NCBI GenBank assembly: GCA_964401835.1
Contig: CAYNZP010000009.1
Span: 49,157 to 113,156, forward strand
Direction of reading: 5' to 3'
Source of the DNA: CAYNZP01 sp964401835
Lineage (GTDB): Bacteria; Planctomycetota; Phycisphaerae; SM23-33
Length of the DNA: 64,000 nucleotides
The notes under the pieces were generated by a model that had not been told where the DNA came from, ran no database searches, and saw only the letters and a list, made by a program, of their open reading frames with translations. Position 1 is the first letter of the stretch; every line of letters begins with the position of its first letter. Of this stretch, positions 40,947 through 49,971 are shown piece by piece. Made by a program: the position numbers and the translations under genes.

Positions 40947-42710
40947 ATGGACATCTCCGAAATAATAGACAAAAAAAATAATCCAAGCCATGCGAAGATA
41001 AACTTTGCTGATGCTGCTGCTGCGAAGTTGATCTCCAATCGAGCACAGCAGTTCAACCAACCGGAAAAGTCGAATGGCTGGAGTAAGGTAAAGCAGAACG
41101 CGTCTCGCACCGTCTATCGCGGCCTGATTGATGGCGAAGAGGTTTACCTGAAATATTTCCACAGGCAGTCTCTGTTTTACCGGCTCCTGAGAAGTATTGG
41201 TATTTCGGACGCCAAAAGAGAGATGCACTTCATGCAATTTCTCAGCGGCCATGGTATTAAAACTGCTTCGCCGCTTGCCTCGATGTGCTCCAGCGGAATC
41301 GAATGGCTGGCAACGCGGGCAGTCAAACCCGCCGAGGCTGCTGACCTCTGGCATCAAAAGCAACTTGCCCGCGGCCCTGAAGGCAGAGAAAAAATACGTC
41401 AGATTACATTCCAGTTTGCACAAATGATCGGCAGTATGCATTCAGTCGGAGTAATTCATGACGACCTTCATACAGGAAATCTGATGGTAAGGGCCAATGG
41501 GGGAAAGCCAGAGTTGGTCCTAATGGATCTGCACCGCGCGAGCAAACGCGGACATCTTTCCCGCAGGGCCAAGGCTGCAAACCTCGCTCAGTTATTCCAT
41601 GACCGATTCAACTTCACCTCACGCAGTGAGCGGGTGCGTTTCCTGAAAAACTATATTCTCTCCAGCAATGCCAGGGGAACCCTTCGCGGCTGGGCGATTC
41701 TCGTGGAACACTTTGCTCAGCGACACACGCGAAAACTCTACGCCAAACGCGACAATAGGACCATGGGGGCCAACCGCTATTTTTCACCCATCAAGTTATC
41801 GCGCGGGTGGAAAGGCCATGTCGTGCTTGCCTCGAAACGGGCATTGGGCGGCTCACAAGCAGGGAAAATGGAATTCGGTTTCGACGACTGGAAAAAACTC
41901 CTCGCTAATCCCGAGACACTTTTCCTTGGCCCGGATATCGAGGTAGTCAAAGACTCGCGTTCGAGCCTGGTTGTCAAAAGGCAAATACAGGTCGGCCAAA
42001 ACAGGGTAGATGTTTTTATCAAACGCTCCAGACGTAAAAAAACATGGAAAGCTGTCCTGGATTGCTTCCGCTGGGCAAGGGCGACCAAGGCGTTCTTTTT
42101 GGGCCATGCCCTCCTGGTAAGACGCATAGCCACTGTTTTGCCATTAGTAGCACTCGAAAAACGAGTCGGGCCTTTTCTCACCGATAATATACTGATTACA
42201 GAAGCGAGTCAGTCTCCCCACCTCAATCAGTTTTTGCATAAATGGCTATCTCGCCCTCCAAGGGGGGACAAGCATCTTTCGGATTCCGAGCAGCGGCAGC
42301 TGGCACAGGAAGTTCTCTGGCAACTCGGACGGTTGGTTCAAAAGTTGCACGACAATAATTTTGCCCACCGTGACCTTAAGGCCTCTAATTTACTGGTCCA
42401 TTGGTCGCTTGGAATGCAACCCGAGATCGTATTGGTGGACCTCGACGGTGTAAGCCGGAGGCGCCACCTGACGACCCGCAGAAAATTCCAGGGCTTGATG
42501 CGACTCAACGTCTCACTGCTTCAATGTCCCCTCGTCAACCATGCCGGGCAGTTGAGGATGCTACTGGGCTACCTCCGCCGCCCCGCCAGCGGAAAAATAA
42601 ACTTCAAACCTTACTGGCGAGTACTGGAAAGATGGTCGGCAAAGAAACTTCGTAATCAAATTAAATCTCGCAGAAAACGTCAGGAAGAAGCCAGGAGGCC
42701 TTCTGCATGA
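40947..42710 (+). CDS. Tandem LPS-kinase (Kdo/WaaP-like) fusion
   Basis: 587 residues holding two protein-kinase-like catalytic cores. Core 1: K69 region VYLKYF, catalytic loop HDDLHTGN (171-178), metal Asp194 in LMDLHR. Core 2: VFIKRS, catalytic loop HRDLKASN (474-481), metal Asp498 in LVDLDG. Both keep the residues needed for phosphotransfer, as in the WaaP/KdkA group that phosphorylates LPS inner-core sugars. Two full cores in one chain is unusual. The stop overlaps the GT9 start (ATGA), which agrees with heptose or Kdo phosphorylation. Confidence 0.88.
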   Translation: MDISEIIDKKNNPSHAKINFADAAAAKLISNRAQQFNQPEKSNGWSKVKQNASRTVYRGLIDGEEVYLKYFHRQSLFYRLLRSIGISDAKREMHFMQFLSGHGIKTASPLASMCSSGIEWLATRAVKPAEAADLWHQKQLARGPEGREKIRQITFQFAQMIGSMHSVGVIHDDLHTGNLMVRANGGKPELVLMDLHRASKRGHLSRRAKAANLAQLFHDRFNFTSRSERVRFLKNYILSSNARGTLRGWAILVEHFAQRHTRKLYAKRDNRTMGANRYFSPIKLSRGWKGHVVLASKRALGGSQAGKMEFGFDDWKKLLANPETLFLGPDIEVVKDSRSSLVVKRQIQVGQNRVDVFIKRSRRKKTWKAVLDCFRWARATKAFFLGHALLVRRIATVLPLVALEKRVGPFLTDNILITEASQSPHLNQFLHKWLSRPPRGDKHLSDSEQRQLAQEVLWQLGRLVQKLHDNNFAHRDLKASNLLVHWSLGMQPEIVLVDLDGVSRRRHLTTRRKFQGLMRLNVSLLQCPLVNHAGQLRMLLGYLRRPASGKINFKPYWRVLERWSAKKLRNQIKSRRKRQEEARRPSA

Positions 42711-43759
42711 TCGCTGCTGTTAGCGAAATCCCGACTCCACAGAGAGTGCTGATAATTAAGCCAAGCGCCCTCGGCGACATCGTAACAGCAATGCCTGTCC
42801 TTCGCGGGCTAAAGCGGACATTTCCCGGTGCCCGCATATCCTGGCTGATAAGTAACAGCTGCATGCCGCTTATCCAGTGTGATAGCGACCTTGATGAAAC
42901 AATAGCTTTCGAAAGACCCTTGCTCGGAAAAGCATGGCGGTCGCTTCGATCAGCAGCAAAGCTGAAAGGATTACTTCGCACACTCAGGGGGGGTAACTTC
43001 GACTTGGTTTTAGACCTCCAGGGCCTGCTGAGAAGCGGCCTGCTCACACGTGCGACGCACTCGGCAGTCAAGGCAGGTTTCGCCGATGCCCGTGAAGCTT
43101 CATCCATTTTTTACACGCACAAGTTCCAGCCAACCAAGCAACATACCGTAGATAGGAATATCGGGCTAGCTCGCAGCCTGGGTATCGACGCCCAGCCTGA
43201 AGACATGACGCTCCAGATAACAGAAAGAGGCAGCGCATTCAGCAAAGAATTTTGCAGAGAAAATAATGTTCAGACAGGCGAATTTATCGCCTGCGTTCCG
43301 CCGACTCGCTGGAAAACCAAACTTTATCCCCGGCGTCACTGGAAAAAAGTCGTCAACGATCTATCCAATCTATGCAAAATCGCAATCCTTGGCTCTCCGG
43401 AAGATGCCCAACTATGCGAATCAATTGCCCAAGGGTCGGCCCCCGGGGTAGTAAACCTTGCAGGGCAGACCGACGTTCAACAGATGGCTGGAATAATCGC
43501 AGCTTCAGGTGGAGTAATTTGCTGCGACTCAGCGGCAAAGTTTATCGCCCCGGCTGTCGGCGTAGATTGCGTAACGCTGATTGGACCGACACGAGTCGAG
43601 CTAACGGGCCCTTACCGCAAAGGTAAGGCGATAATAGCAGATGTCCCCTGCCAAGGCTGCCTGAAACGCCGGTGTAGACATATAAGCTGTATGGAATTTA
43701 TCGACCCGTCGGAGGTTATTTCGGCGGCAAAGAAAATGTTTGAAACACGGGTGAGTTGA
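42707..43759 (+). CDS. GT9 heptosyltransferase-like glycosyltransferase
   Basis: 350 residues. GT9 marks: VLIIKPSALGDIVTAMPVLR at the start, LVLDLQGLLRSGLLT, the nucleotide loop ICCDSAAKFIAPAVGV and the terminal CxxC-rich CLKRRCRHISCMEFI. The family transfers ADP-heptose to lipid A-Kdo in the cytoplasm. Coupled to the double kinase before it and DUF2062 after it by overlapping start and stop codons, so one transcript likely builds and phosphorylates an LPS core. Confidence 0.9.
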   Translation: MIAAVSEIPTPQRVLIIKPSALGDIVTAMPVLRGLKRTFPGARISWLISNSCMPLIQCDSDLDETIAFERPLLGKAWRSLRSAAKLKGLLRTLRGGNFDLVLDLQGLLRSGLLTRATHSAVKAGFADAREASSIFYTHKFQPTKQHTVDRNIGLARSLGIDAQPEDMTLQITERGSAFSKEFCRENNVQTGEFIACVPPTRWKTKLYPRRHWKKVVNDLSNLCKIAILGSPEDAQLCESIAQGSAPGVVNLAGQTDVQQMAGIIAASGGVICCDSAAKFIAPAVGVDCVTLIGPTRVELTGPYRKGKAIIADVPCQGCLKRRCRHISCMEFIDPSEVISAAKKMFETRVS

Positions 43760-44268
43760 TGCCAGTACGTTTTGTTTTAACTCGAGCGAGGAGATTTTTC
43801 ATCTATCGTGTCCTGCACGTTGATGATACACCGCATAGAATTGCTCTGGGGATAGCAACCGGAATTTTTATAGCATGGACCCCGACGGTTGGTTTCCAGA
43901 TGGCCCTTACGCTACTGCTTTCCTGGCTGTTGGGGGCAAATAAACTCGCCGGCTTGCCATTTGTCTGGGTATCTAATCCTTTTACGATGTTTTTTATATA
44001 TTACCCCAACTATTTGCTCGGAAAGTCGATTCTCGGCGGGAAATATCCAAATGCTGATTTTATCGAGGCAATAAACTGGAGCGGCAACTGGATAGAAAAA
44101 ATCCAATCATGGTGGGCCGAGACATGGAAGGTCTTTGAACCACTCTGGTTGGGAAGCATAATTGCCGGGGTGATTTTAGGAACTATCGTTTATTTTGTAA
44201 CTTATCGCTCTATCGTAGCCTACCGCAAACACTGGTACAAAACCCATCCAGCACGCGAGAAGTTCTGA
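43759..44268 (+). CDS. DUF2062 membrane protein
   Basis: 169 residues from ATG 43759, overlapping the GT9 stop (a TTG one codon earlier is in frame). Hydrophobic segments at about 35-60, 65-90 and 130-155, and the family patterns HRIALGIATGIFIAWTP and LPFVWVSNPFTMFFIYY. DUF2062 proteins are often coupled to envelope glycosyltransferases; their function is unknown. Last gene of the LPS-core-like run. Confidence 0.88.
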   Translation: MPVRFVLTRARRFFIYRVLHVDDTPHRIALGIATGIFIAWTPTVGFQMALTLLLSWLLGANKLAGLPFVWVSNPFTMFFIYYPNYLLGKSILGGKYPNADFIEAINWSGNWIEKIQSWWAETWKVFEPLWLGSIIAGVILGTIVYFVTYRSIVAYRKHWYKTHPAREKF

Positions 44269-44375
44269 GTTTTTTGTCATTTTGGGAATAATCTTAAAAC
44301 TTTCTTCACTGCAAGGCATTACCCATCTTGTCGGTTTACCCAAGTGAGTTATAATGGAGTGAGGAGATTGTTTAG

Positions 44376-44918
44376 ATGAGTATTGGCGAAAAACAAAGAC
44401 TTTCAGCACTCCGGTTTTTCCTGTACGACAGGCCATTGCACCCGGAGTTGTTTGACATATACCACGACCACCACATTATCAAAAACGGCTACGAGGCCCA
44501 GATATGGGTGACCGGCTGCAGCCACGTTATTGGCTTTTACCGCGACAAATTCTCCCTGGTAGAAGTTACCGCCGAAGCCGAGGCGGAACTTCCGCAGCGC
44601 GGCCAACTTCTGGAACTTCCCTTCCGTGGCGAGCGGGACCACGAGTGCAAGCGATCTGAAGGCATCAACTACATGATGAACTTCCAGGTAGAGAACATGA
44701 GTCCTGGGGTCTATTCCAAGACCCACCACGACCTTGCCAAGCAGGGAGCAAAACGCGGGCTGTTCGTGCCGTTTCCGATGTGGATGGCCAATCAGCTTAC
44801 CCCCTTCACATACATAGATTATCAGGCCAAGCCGAACGAGCTGCATGTATTCACCTTCCATGCATTCCCGGAAGAGCTAACTATAATCAAGACTCAGTCG
44901 ATCTTCGAACTGGGCTAA
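44376..44918 (+). CDS. Conserved soluble protein, DUF2617-like
   Basis: 180 residues. The start has LRFFLYDRPLHPELFDIY, the RPLHPE motif typical of DUF2617, followed by a beta-rich stretch (AQIWVTGCSHVIGFYRDKF) and a conserved THHDLAKQG. No signal peptide or membrane segment; metal binding by the several His residues is possible. Function unknown. It lies between DUF2062 and DUF502 genes without overlap, so it may have its own promoter. Confidence 0.72.
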   Translation: MSIGEKQRLSALRFFLYDRPLHPELFDIYHDHHIIKNGYEAQIWVTGCSHVIGFYRDKFSLVEVTAEAEAELPQRGQLLELPFRGERDHECKRSEGINYMMNFQVENMSPGVYSKTHHDLAKQGAKRGLFVPFPMWMANQLTPFTYIDYQAKPNELHVFTFHAFPEELTIIKTQSIFELG

Positions 44919-45014
44919 TCTCTTCTGCGCCAGTTTTGCATTTTATTCTGTGGCCCATTCATGTAACCTTTTTAGCAAGAAACAGCTGATATGACCTTGC
45001 TAAGGAGAGCTTGA

Positions 45015-45617
45015 ATGAGCAAACATCTTCAAATCCTGCTGGCCGGAATTATGGTAGTCGTACCGTTCGCGATAACTCTCTGGCTTATCACCGCCATCAT
45101 CGGTTGGATCGACAGCCTTGGCGTAAGCCTGCTGGCGGAAAATTGGCCCGATGCGTGGTACATGCCATTAGTCGGCCTCTTGGTCGTAATAGCAGTGTTC
45201 TATACCATCGGGCTCTTGACGCACTTCTGGCTTTTTCAAAAGCTGCTGGATTTGACCGAAAAAATCATATCCCGCCTACCCGGCATAAAGACAATTTACG
45301 AATCCGTTCGCGATCTGCTTCAGCTTTTCGGAGGCGAACCAAAAAAGATGGGCAAGGTTGTGGAATATCAGCCGCCGGGAACGGATTATTCCGTCCTTGG
45401 AATCATGACAAATGAAAACCCGCAAGGCTGCAGCGAAGACGGCAAGAAAAAGGTGGCAGTATACATGCCCCTTGCTTACATGATTGGCGGGCCGGTAGTT
45501 TATGTTTCGCCTGAGAATCTCAAGGAAATAGACATGCCAGTAGAGACCGCCCTCAAGCTGGCAGCGACCGCACATGTCGGTCCGAATAATGTCGAAGACT
45601 CTTCCAAAGAAAAATAG
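45015..45617 (+). CDS. DUF502 membrane protein
   Basis: 200 residues; AAGGAGAGC just upstream of the ATG. Two N-terminal membrane helices (about 6-30 and 48-72) then a soluble beta domain with LPGIKTIYESVRDLLQLFGG and YMIGGPVVYVSPENLKEIDM, both diagnostic of DUF502. Role unknown; found widely in Gram-negative bacteria and plants. The thioesterase gene follows 13 nt later, likely in the same transcript. Confidence 0.92.
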   Translation: MSKHLQILLAGIMVVVPFAITLWLITAIIGWIDSLGVSLLAENWPDAWYMPLVGLLVVIAVFYTIGLLTHFWLFQKLLDLTEKIISRLPGIKTIYESVRDLLQLFGGEPKKMGKVVEYQPPGTDYSVLGIMTNENPQGCSEDGKKKVAVYMPLAYMIGGPVVYVSPENLKEIDMPVETALKLAATAHVGPNNVEDSSKEK

Positions 45618-45629
45618 GCTGGGTTGGTC

Positions 45630-46034
45630 ATGAGCACAACAAAAAGCATAACCGAACTTCGCGTCCGTTACAGTGAAACCGACCAGATGGGGACTTTCTA
45701 CAACTCCAGAGCACTGGAATGGTTCGAGTGCGGCAGAACTGACCTTATGCGACAACTTGGCCTGCCATATACCGAAATGGAAACCCGCGGTGTATTTCTG
45801 CCATTAGTAGGAGCCAATGTGAAATACCTCGGCCGGGCAAAATACGACGACCTGCTGAAGATAACCACCACCGCCCAGATGGCAGGCAAAGCCCGCATCC
45901 GATTCGAGATAGAGATATCTCAATACCAAAGCGGTTCATCCGTCGCCAACGGCTATACTGTTCACGCCATAGCAGACAAGGCGGGCAAACCAATCCGCCC
46001 TCCGGCATGGTTTGTTGAGTTGTTTGCAAAATAA
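45630..46034 (+). CDS. YbgC-type acyl-CoA thioesterase
   Basis: 134 residues from ATG 45630 (a TTG two codons earlier is in frame). Hotdog fold: VRYSETDQMGTFYNSRALEW carries the 4HBT pattern with the active-site Asp, although the usual Tyr-Asp-H is varied here as SETDQMG, then LVGANVKYLGRAKYDD. It would hydrolyse short acyl-CoAs or acyl-ACPs; in many bacteria YbgC sits near envelope genes, in keeping with its place here. Ends at a clear terminator. Confidence 0.88.
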   Translation: MSTTKSITELRVRYSETDQMGTFYNSRALEWFECGRTDLMRQLGLPYTEMETRGVFLPLVGANVKYLGRAKYDDLLKITTTAQMAGKARIRFEIEISQYQSGSSVANGYTVHAIADKAGKPIRPPAWFVELFAK

Positions 46035-46068
46035 AAAGTGCGGCCACCCTGTAAGGTCACCGCACTTT
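46035..46068. terminator. Bidirectional rho-independent terminator
   Basis: AAAGTGCGG (46035-46043) pairs with CCGCACTTT (46060-46068); CCACC/GGT pairing continues inside. It lies between the thioesterase gene and the convergent glutamate-synthase-like gene, with an A-run on one side and TTTCA on the other. Confidence 0.8.
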
Positions 46069-46088
46069 CACTTACAAACTTAGGTTTC

Positions 46089-47687
46089 TTAGGAATCCAG
46101 GATTTTCATCGCGTCTTCGCGATAGGCATCCATCACGTAAGGAATGCCGGAAATCTTGGCTGCCTCTTCGGTAAGGGCCATCAGGTCGCTTCGGCTGATG
46201 GTGTCGACCTGGAAGTTTCGGCTGCCGGCCATAAGCTGCTGAAGACCTGTTTTGAGCTTGTCGCAGAAGCAGAACATCGCAACCGCACCCAAAGGCATTT
46301 CGTCGACGGCGTCTTTGCCATACTTCTTGACCAAAGTTTCGTAACCAACAAATATTTCTTCCTTGGTAGCGCCAAATTCGGACACTGTCTTGGGAAGAGC
46401 ATTCTGCCCTTCACGCAACCAGAAACCAATATTTTTTCCAACCATACCCGGTATCATCAGCGCCCGGCCCATGCAGACGGCCTTGGCGTAGGGAGCACCC
46501 ATGGCCAGAACCTTGAAAATATGATCCTCTGTCGAGAATCCGCCCGCGATAGCGATATCCGGCACGAATTTGCCCTTGGCTGCGAGCATGTCGCAGATCT
46601 CCTGCGTCATGGCCTGGAGGTAAAATGTCGGCACGCCCCACTCTTCCATCATACGCCACGGACTCATACCTGTGCCACCCGGCGCACCGTCAATTGTCAG
46701 CAAGTCAAGCTTGGCATCGCTAGCCCACTTGATAGCCATTGCCAATTCACGCATTGGATATGCACCGGTCTTCAGGGTTACGCGTTTTGCTCCGAGCTTT
46801 CTCAGACGCTCGACTTCTTTCATGAATCCTTCTTCGTCGACAAAGCCAAGTCTGGAGTGACGCTCGAAATGCCTCAGTGCGTGGTCGTGGAAAGATGCCT
46901 GGTTGTCTTCGGAAGACGGGTCTGGAGTTACCAGATAACCGCGTTTCTGGAGTTCCAGGGCTCGATCCAGGCTATTAACCTGAATCTCGCCACCGATGCA
47001 CTTGGCACCCTGTCCCCATTTAAGCTCTACGCACTCAACGCCAAGCTTTTCGATTACATACTCAGCCACGCCAAGGCGAGTATCTTCGACGTTCATCTGC
47101 ACAAGCAAGTCACCATAACCTTCATTCCATCGCTTGAATACCTCTACGCGTCGCTCCATGTCAGGGGCTTTGGTTACCTTGCCGTCGCCATTGAGTTCGA
47201 GGGCAGGGTCGATACCACATACGTTTTCGCCGCAAACAAGCGAAATACCCGTTACACCTGCACCCGCTGCGAAGTGATCCCAGTTGTTCTTGGCAATATC
47301 AGTCGAGCCGAGTGCTCCGGTAAAGACAGGCACGCGCATTTTGACCTTCGACTTTGTGCCGTAGCTGGTCTCGGTATCTACCAACGGAAACAGAGTGTTA
47401 TCCGGATTACCATCCTGGCCTTTGGGCAACCCCTTTGCACCCATAGCGTAACCCTGGATATTTACGTGGGAGTAGTCGATTGGATAATTCTTGTCACCGC
47501 CGGCAGTCAGTGTTCCGAATGGTCCCGGATACAAAACTTCTCTACCGCGAAATGAGGATTTGAAAATCTCACAATTGCCCCGACATCCGTCTATGCAACG
47601 CGTACATATACCGGAAACAGGCGCAACATCTCGAGAACGGTTGAAGGTCTGCGTGACCTCATTAGAGTTCGGCTGCTGTAAATTCAT
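46089..47687 (-). CDS. FMN-binding glutamate-synthase-family protein (archaeal type)
   Basis: 532 residues. The N-terminus carries a Cys cluster, CTRCIDGCRGNCE, then the GltB central barrel: VELKWGQGAKCIGGEI, LLTIDGAPGGTGMSPWRMME and DIAIAGGFSTEDH for FMN binding. No glutaminase or GltD part is fused. Such stand-alone proteins are usually called glutamate synthase domain 2, but their true substrate is often unknown. AAAAGGA lies just upstream of the ATG. Downstream is a shared terminator; upstream is the gene-free stretch with the assembly gap. Confidence 0.88.
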   Translation of the reverse strand: MNLQQPNSNEVTQTFNRSRDVAPVSGICTRCIDGCRGNCEIFKSSFRGREVLYPGPFGTLTAGGDKNYPIDYSHVNIQGYAMGAKGLPKGQDGNPDNTLFPLVDTETSYGTKSKVKMRVPVFTGALGSTDIAKNNWDHFAAGAGVTGISLVCGENVCGIDPALELNGDGKVTKAPDMERRVEVFKRWNEGYGDLLVQMNVEDTRLGVAEYVIEKLGVECVELKWGQGAKCIGGEIQVNSLDRALELQKRGYLVTPDPSSEDNQASFHDHALRHFERHSRLGFVDEEGFMKEVERLRKLGAKRVTLKTGAYPMRELAMAIKWASDAKLDLLTIDGAPGGTGMSPWRMMEEWGVPTFYLQAMTQEICDMLAAKGKFVPDIAIAGGFSTEDHIFKVLAMGAPYAKAVCMGRALMIPGMVGKNIGFWLREGQNALPKTVSEFGATKEEIFVGYETLVKKYGKDAVDEMPLGAVAMFCFCDKLKTGLQQLMAGSRNFQVDTISRSDLMALTEEAAKISGIPYVMDAYREDAMKILDS

Positions 47688-47785
47688 TGTCCTTTTCCCT
47701 TTCCCCCGAAAGAATAAAAAGTGACCTGCCAGAAAGACCCGCGCCAGCTCGAGGGAAACCGGCTAAGAGCCAAAACCCAACTGAC

Positions 47786-47814
47786 AAGTGAAAAACAAAA
47801 CGTGAACCTATTAA
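47786..47814 (+). repeat. 29-bp direct repeat, copy 1 (left of assembly gap)
   Basis: The 29 bases beginning AAGTGAAAAACAAAACGTGA are repeated exactly at 47882-47910 immediately after the run of Ns. The copies bracket 57 GC-richer bases and the gap. A duplicated contig end is the simplest reading; a real tandem duplication is the alternative. Confidence 0.9.
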
Positions 47815-47871
47815 GCACAGTGGCGTTTCATGAAGGCCGTGTCCAGCGGCCATGCCGTGGCGGAGGGCCTT

Positions 47872-47881
47872 NNNNNNNNNN
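47872..47881. other. Assembly gap (10 N)
   Basis: Ten N. It lies within the 526-base interval 47688-48213 that has no gene I can support. The 57 bases before it (47815-47871) are richer in GC than the flanks and contain one short open frame starting ATGAAGGCCGTGTCC, which the gap interrupts. The true size of the gap is not known. Confidence 0.99.
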
Positions 47882-47910
47882 AAGTGAAAAACAAAACGTG
47901 AACCTATTAA
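47882..47910 (+). repeat. 29-bp direct repeat, copy 2 (right of assembly gap)
   Basis: Identical to 47786-47814 over 29 bases; the two copies diverge right after (GCACAG against TTTAAG). It begins at the first base after the N run, which is where a contig would start. Confidence 0.9.
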
Positions 47911-48090
47911 TTTAAGGTTAAATTTCCGAAAGAGAAATTAGATTTGGTAATAGTCGCAATCTGAGAAACTAATCAGGCCCGAAACTTCAGCTCACTCATT
48001 AATTGGCAGGAACTTGATAAAAAAATAAAGAGTAAAAATTTTGGTGAATAAAGGATTATTGGAACTTGGGCAGGAAGAAAATTACGGCGC

Positions 48091-48151
48091 CCGGACATCC
48101 TTGTCCGGACGCCCGTCCATGAATAGTTTCAGTGCCGGCGCCATCCGGCAC
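48091..48151. repeat. Twin-hairpin intergenic element, second copy of the plan
   Basis: CCGGACA/TGTCCGG (48091-48108, 4-nt loop) and GTGCCGG/CCGGCAC (48132-48151, 6-nt loop) with a 23-nt spacer that reads TTCAT on the minus strand. Same plan as 9949-10013, different stem sequences. It lies downstream of dnaA but lacks a T-run, so a terminator role is weakly supported. Confidence 0.5.
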
Positions 48152-48213
48152 GTCTAAAAGCTCTCAGCAAATAGCCTCAGCTTTCAGCCCTCACAACCTC
48201 CCTTTTGCAAGAC

Positions 48214-49668
48214 TCAACTAAATTGCTCGCTCAGAAGCTTATTCAGCTTTTTTGCAGGCATGGCCTTAACTCCCATGGGCGTCATCCATGAAATCTCTTC
48301 GTTCTTGGCCAACAGGGCTTCCATCCTCTGCACGGCCAAGACGACAGAAGAGTGATTCTTTCCCATGAACCGTCCGATTTCCGGATAACTCATTGTTGTA
48401 TGCCTGCGAGCGAGGAACATCGAAATCATCCTGGCAGCCGAGACCGTCTTGGTCCGTCTGCTGGAATGAATGTCAGCTGGTGTGATACCAAAATAGGTTG
48501 CGACCCCACTTTCAATATCGCCGAGTGTAATAGCGCTATCCGTTCTGGCAAGATGGTCGGCCAGTGCTTCGGTGGCAAGTTCGATGGACACCTTGCCTTT
48601 TGACAAAACAGAAAGGGCTGCAAGCTTCACAAGCGACCCTTCCAGTTCTCTTACCGAACCGTGAACATGCATCGCGACATACTCAAGCACCTCTTGCGGT
48701 GCTTTGAGCTTCATTATCTTTGCTCGACGTTGGAGTATTTCCAGCCGCGTTGTCCTGTCGGGCTGTTCCACCTTGACCACCATCCCGGCGACAAACCGGC
48801 TGGCAAGCTGCGTGTTAAGGTCTCCCACCAGTCGCGGATGGTTGTCCGATGCAAGAATTATCTGCTTTCCAGCAGAATCAATAGCGTTGAATGTATGGAG
48901 GAATTCATCCTGCGTTGCCCGTTTTGCAGCAAGGAAATGAACGTCGTCAATTGCCAGAAGATCAAGCTTTCGATATCGCTCGCGAAATTCGGGCAGTTTC
49001 TTCTGCCGAAGCGAAAGAATGAATTCATTTGTAAACTGCTCGCCCGTTACATACTTCCAAGCCAACGGCCTGCCTTCTTTTCTCACCTTGGAAGCGGTAT
49101 TGCAGATTCCCTGAAGCAGGTGTGTTTTCCCGACACCGCACGATCCGTGAATGAAAAGCGGGGAAAAAGGAGTTTGTCCGCCGCCTGCAATGGCCGTCGC
49201 AGCTGAATAAGCAAGCTTGTTGCTGTCACCGACGACAAAATCTTTAAGTTTGTGTCGCAAAGGCAAATGATTGGCGACATGTAATGGGCGGATCCGGCCT
49301 TGCGTGGTTTTTGTGACAATATCAGCCTGACAGTCCAACTGCCGCTTGAGGATTTCCCCGGACAGCGAAGGGTCTACCACAACCACAGCATTTTTGGAGT
49401 GGCCTGAATGCTCGTTGGCTGCAATGATGATATCAGACTGATAGTGCGACTCAATCCAGTTGGCAACGAAACTGTTTGGTACCGCGACCTTTACGAACCC
49501 GTTTTCAAGCTCGATCCTGATTCCATGTTTGAACCAGGCGTTAAACTTCTGCGGGCCGATCCTTTCCTGCAACGATGCAAGAATAAGCCTTTCTTTGGCC
49601 TCACTGCCAGATTGTCTTATTTTGTTTACGCTTTTCTCTGCGCGCACGGATTCCGTGGTTGTTACCAT
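48214..49668 (-). CDS. dnaA: Chromosomal replication initiator DnaA
   Basis: 484 residues from ATG 49668, which has AAGGA 7 nt upstream; the frame is open to 49794 but the extra 42 residues are not DnaA-like. Domain I (about 10-90, LQERIGPQKFNAWF), AAA+ domain with Walker A GSCGVGKTH and Walker B LLAIDDVHFL, and DNA-binding domain IV with TKTVSAARMISMFLARRHTT and GKNHSSVVLAVQRM. It melts the origin and binds 9-mer boxes. dnaN, recF and gyrB are not adjacent, as often in Planctomycetota. A perfect box stands upstream. Confidence 0.97.
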   Translation of the reverse strand: MVTTTESVRAEKSVNKIRQSGSEAKERLILASLQERIGPQKFNAWFKHGIRIELENGFVKVAVPNSFVANWIESHYQSDIIIAANEHSGHSKNAVVVVDPSLSGEILKRQLDCQADIVTKTTQGRIRPLHVANHLPLRHKLKDFVVGDSNKLAYSAATAIAGGGQTPFSPLFIHGSCGVGKTHLLQGICNTASKVRKEGRPLAWKYVTGEQFTNEFILSLRQKKLPEFRERYRKLDLLAIDDVHFLAAKRATQDEFLHTFNAIDSAGKQIILASDNHPRLVGDLNTQLASRFVAGMVVKVEQPDRTTRLEILQRRAKIMKLKAPQEVLEYVAMHVHGSVRELEGSLVKLAALSVLSKGKVSIELATEALADHLARTDSAITLGDIESGVATYFGITPADIHSSRRTKTVSAARMISMFLARRHTTMSYPEIGRFMGKNHSSVVLAVQRMEALLAKNEEISWMTPMGVKAMPAKKLNKLLSEQFS

Positions 49669-49971
49669 GCTCGATCCTTCGAAAAAAGACACAGACGACT
49701 TCTCCATCTTTGGCGGGAAATGTCCTTCATGCCCGCCAAGGTGCCTTGAAATGACCCCACCAATAAAAGCACCTTTAACAACAAAAAACAACAAAGCTCA
49801 TTACGAGCTAAAGAGAATGTAATTGCGCTTAAGCGTTTGGTCAACGACAAACAGCCGAATTAATTATCCACACGAATTAACCTCTTACAGCAATAAGGGT
49901 TGACGCTAAAAAAAAAGATTCCTCCACACTTTTTCAACAAACAATTAACTTTTGAGGCCTTTTCAGGAATT
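49669..49971. promoter_or_regulatory. AT-rich region upstream of dnaA with a DnaA box
   Basis: This gene-free stretch holds one perfect DnaA box, TTATCCACA (49864-49872), a one-mismatch box TTTTCAACA (49931-49939), a two-mismatch TCCTCCACA (49920-49928) and a 10-bp palindrome CGCTTAAGCG (49826-49835). It is AT-rich near 49900-49960. It could be an origin or a dnaA autoregulation site; one strong box alone does not decide. Confidence 0.5.

Noticed and set aside
46038..47555. 505-residue open frame on the plus strand
   Set aside because: Antisense to the clear FMN glutamate-synthase-like gene.
47815..47871. Start of a gene cut by the assembly gap
   Set aside because: Only 14 codons are readable before the Ns, without a ribosome-binding site, and the flanking duplication points to an assembly problem.
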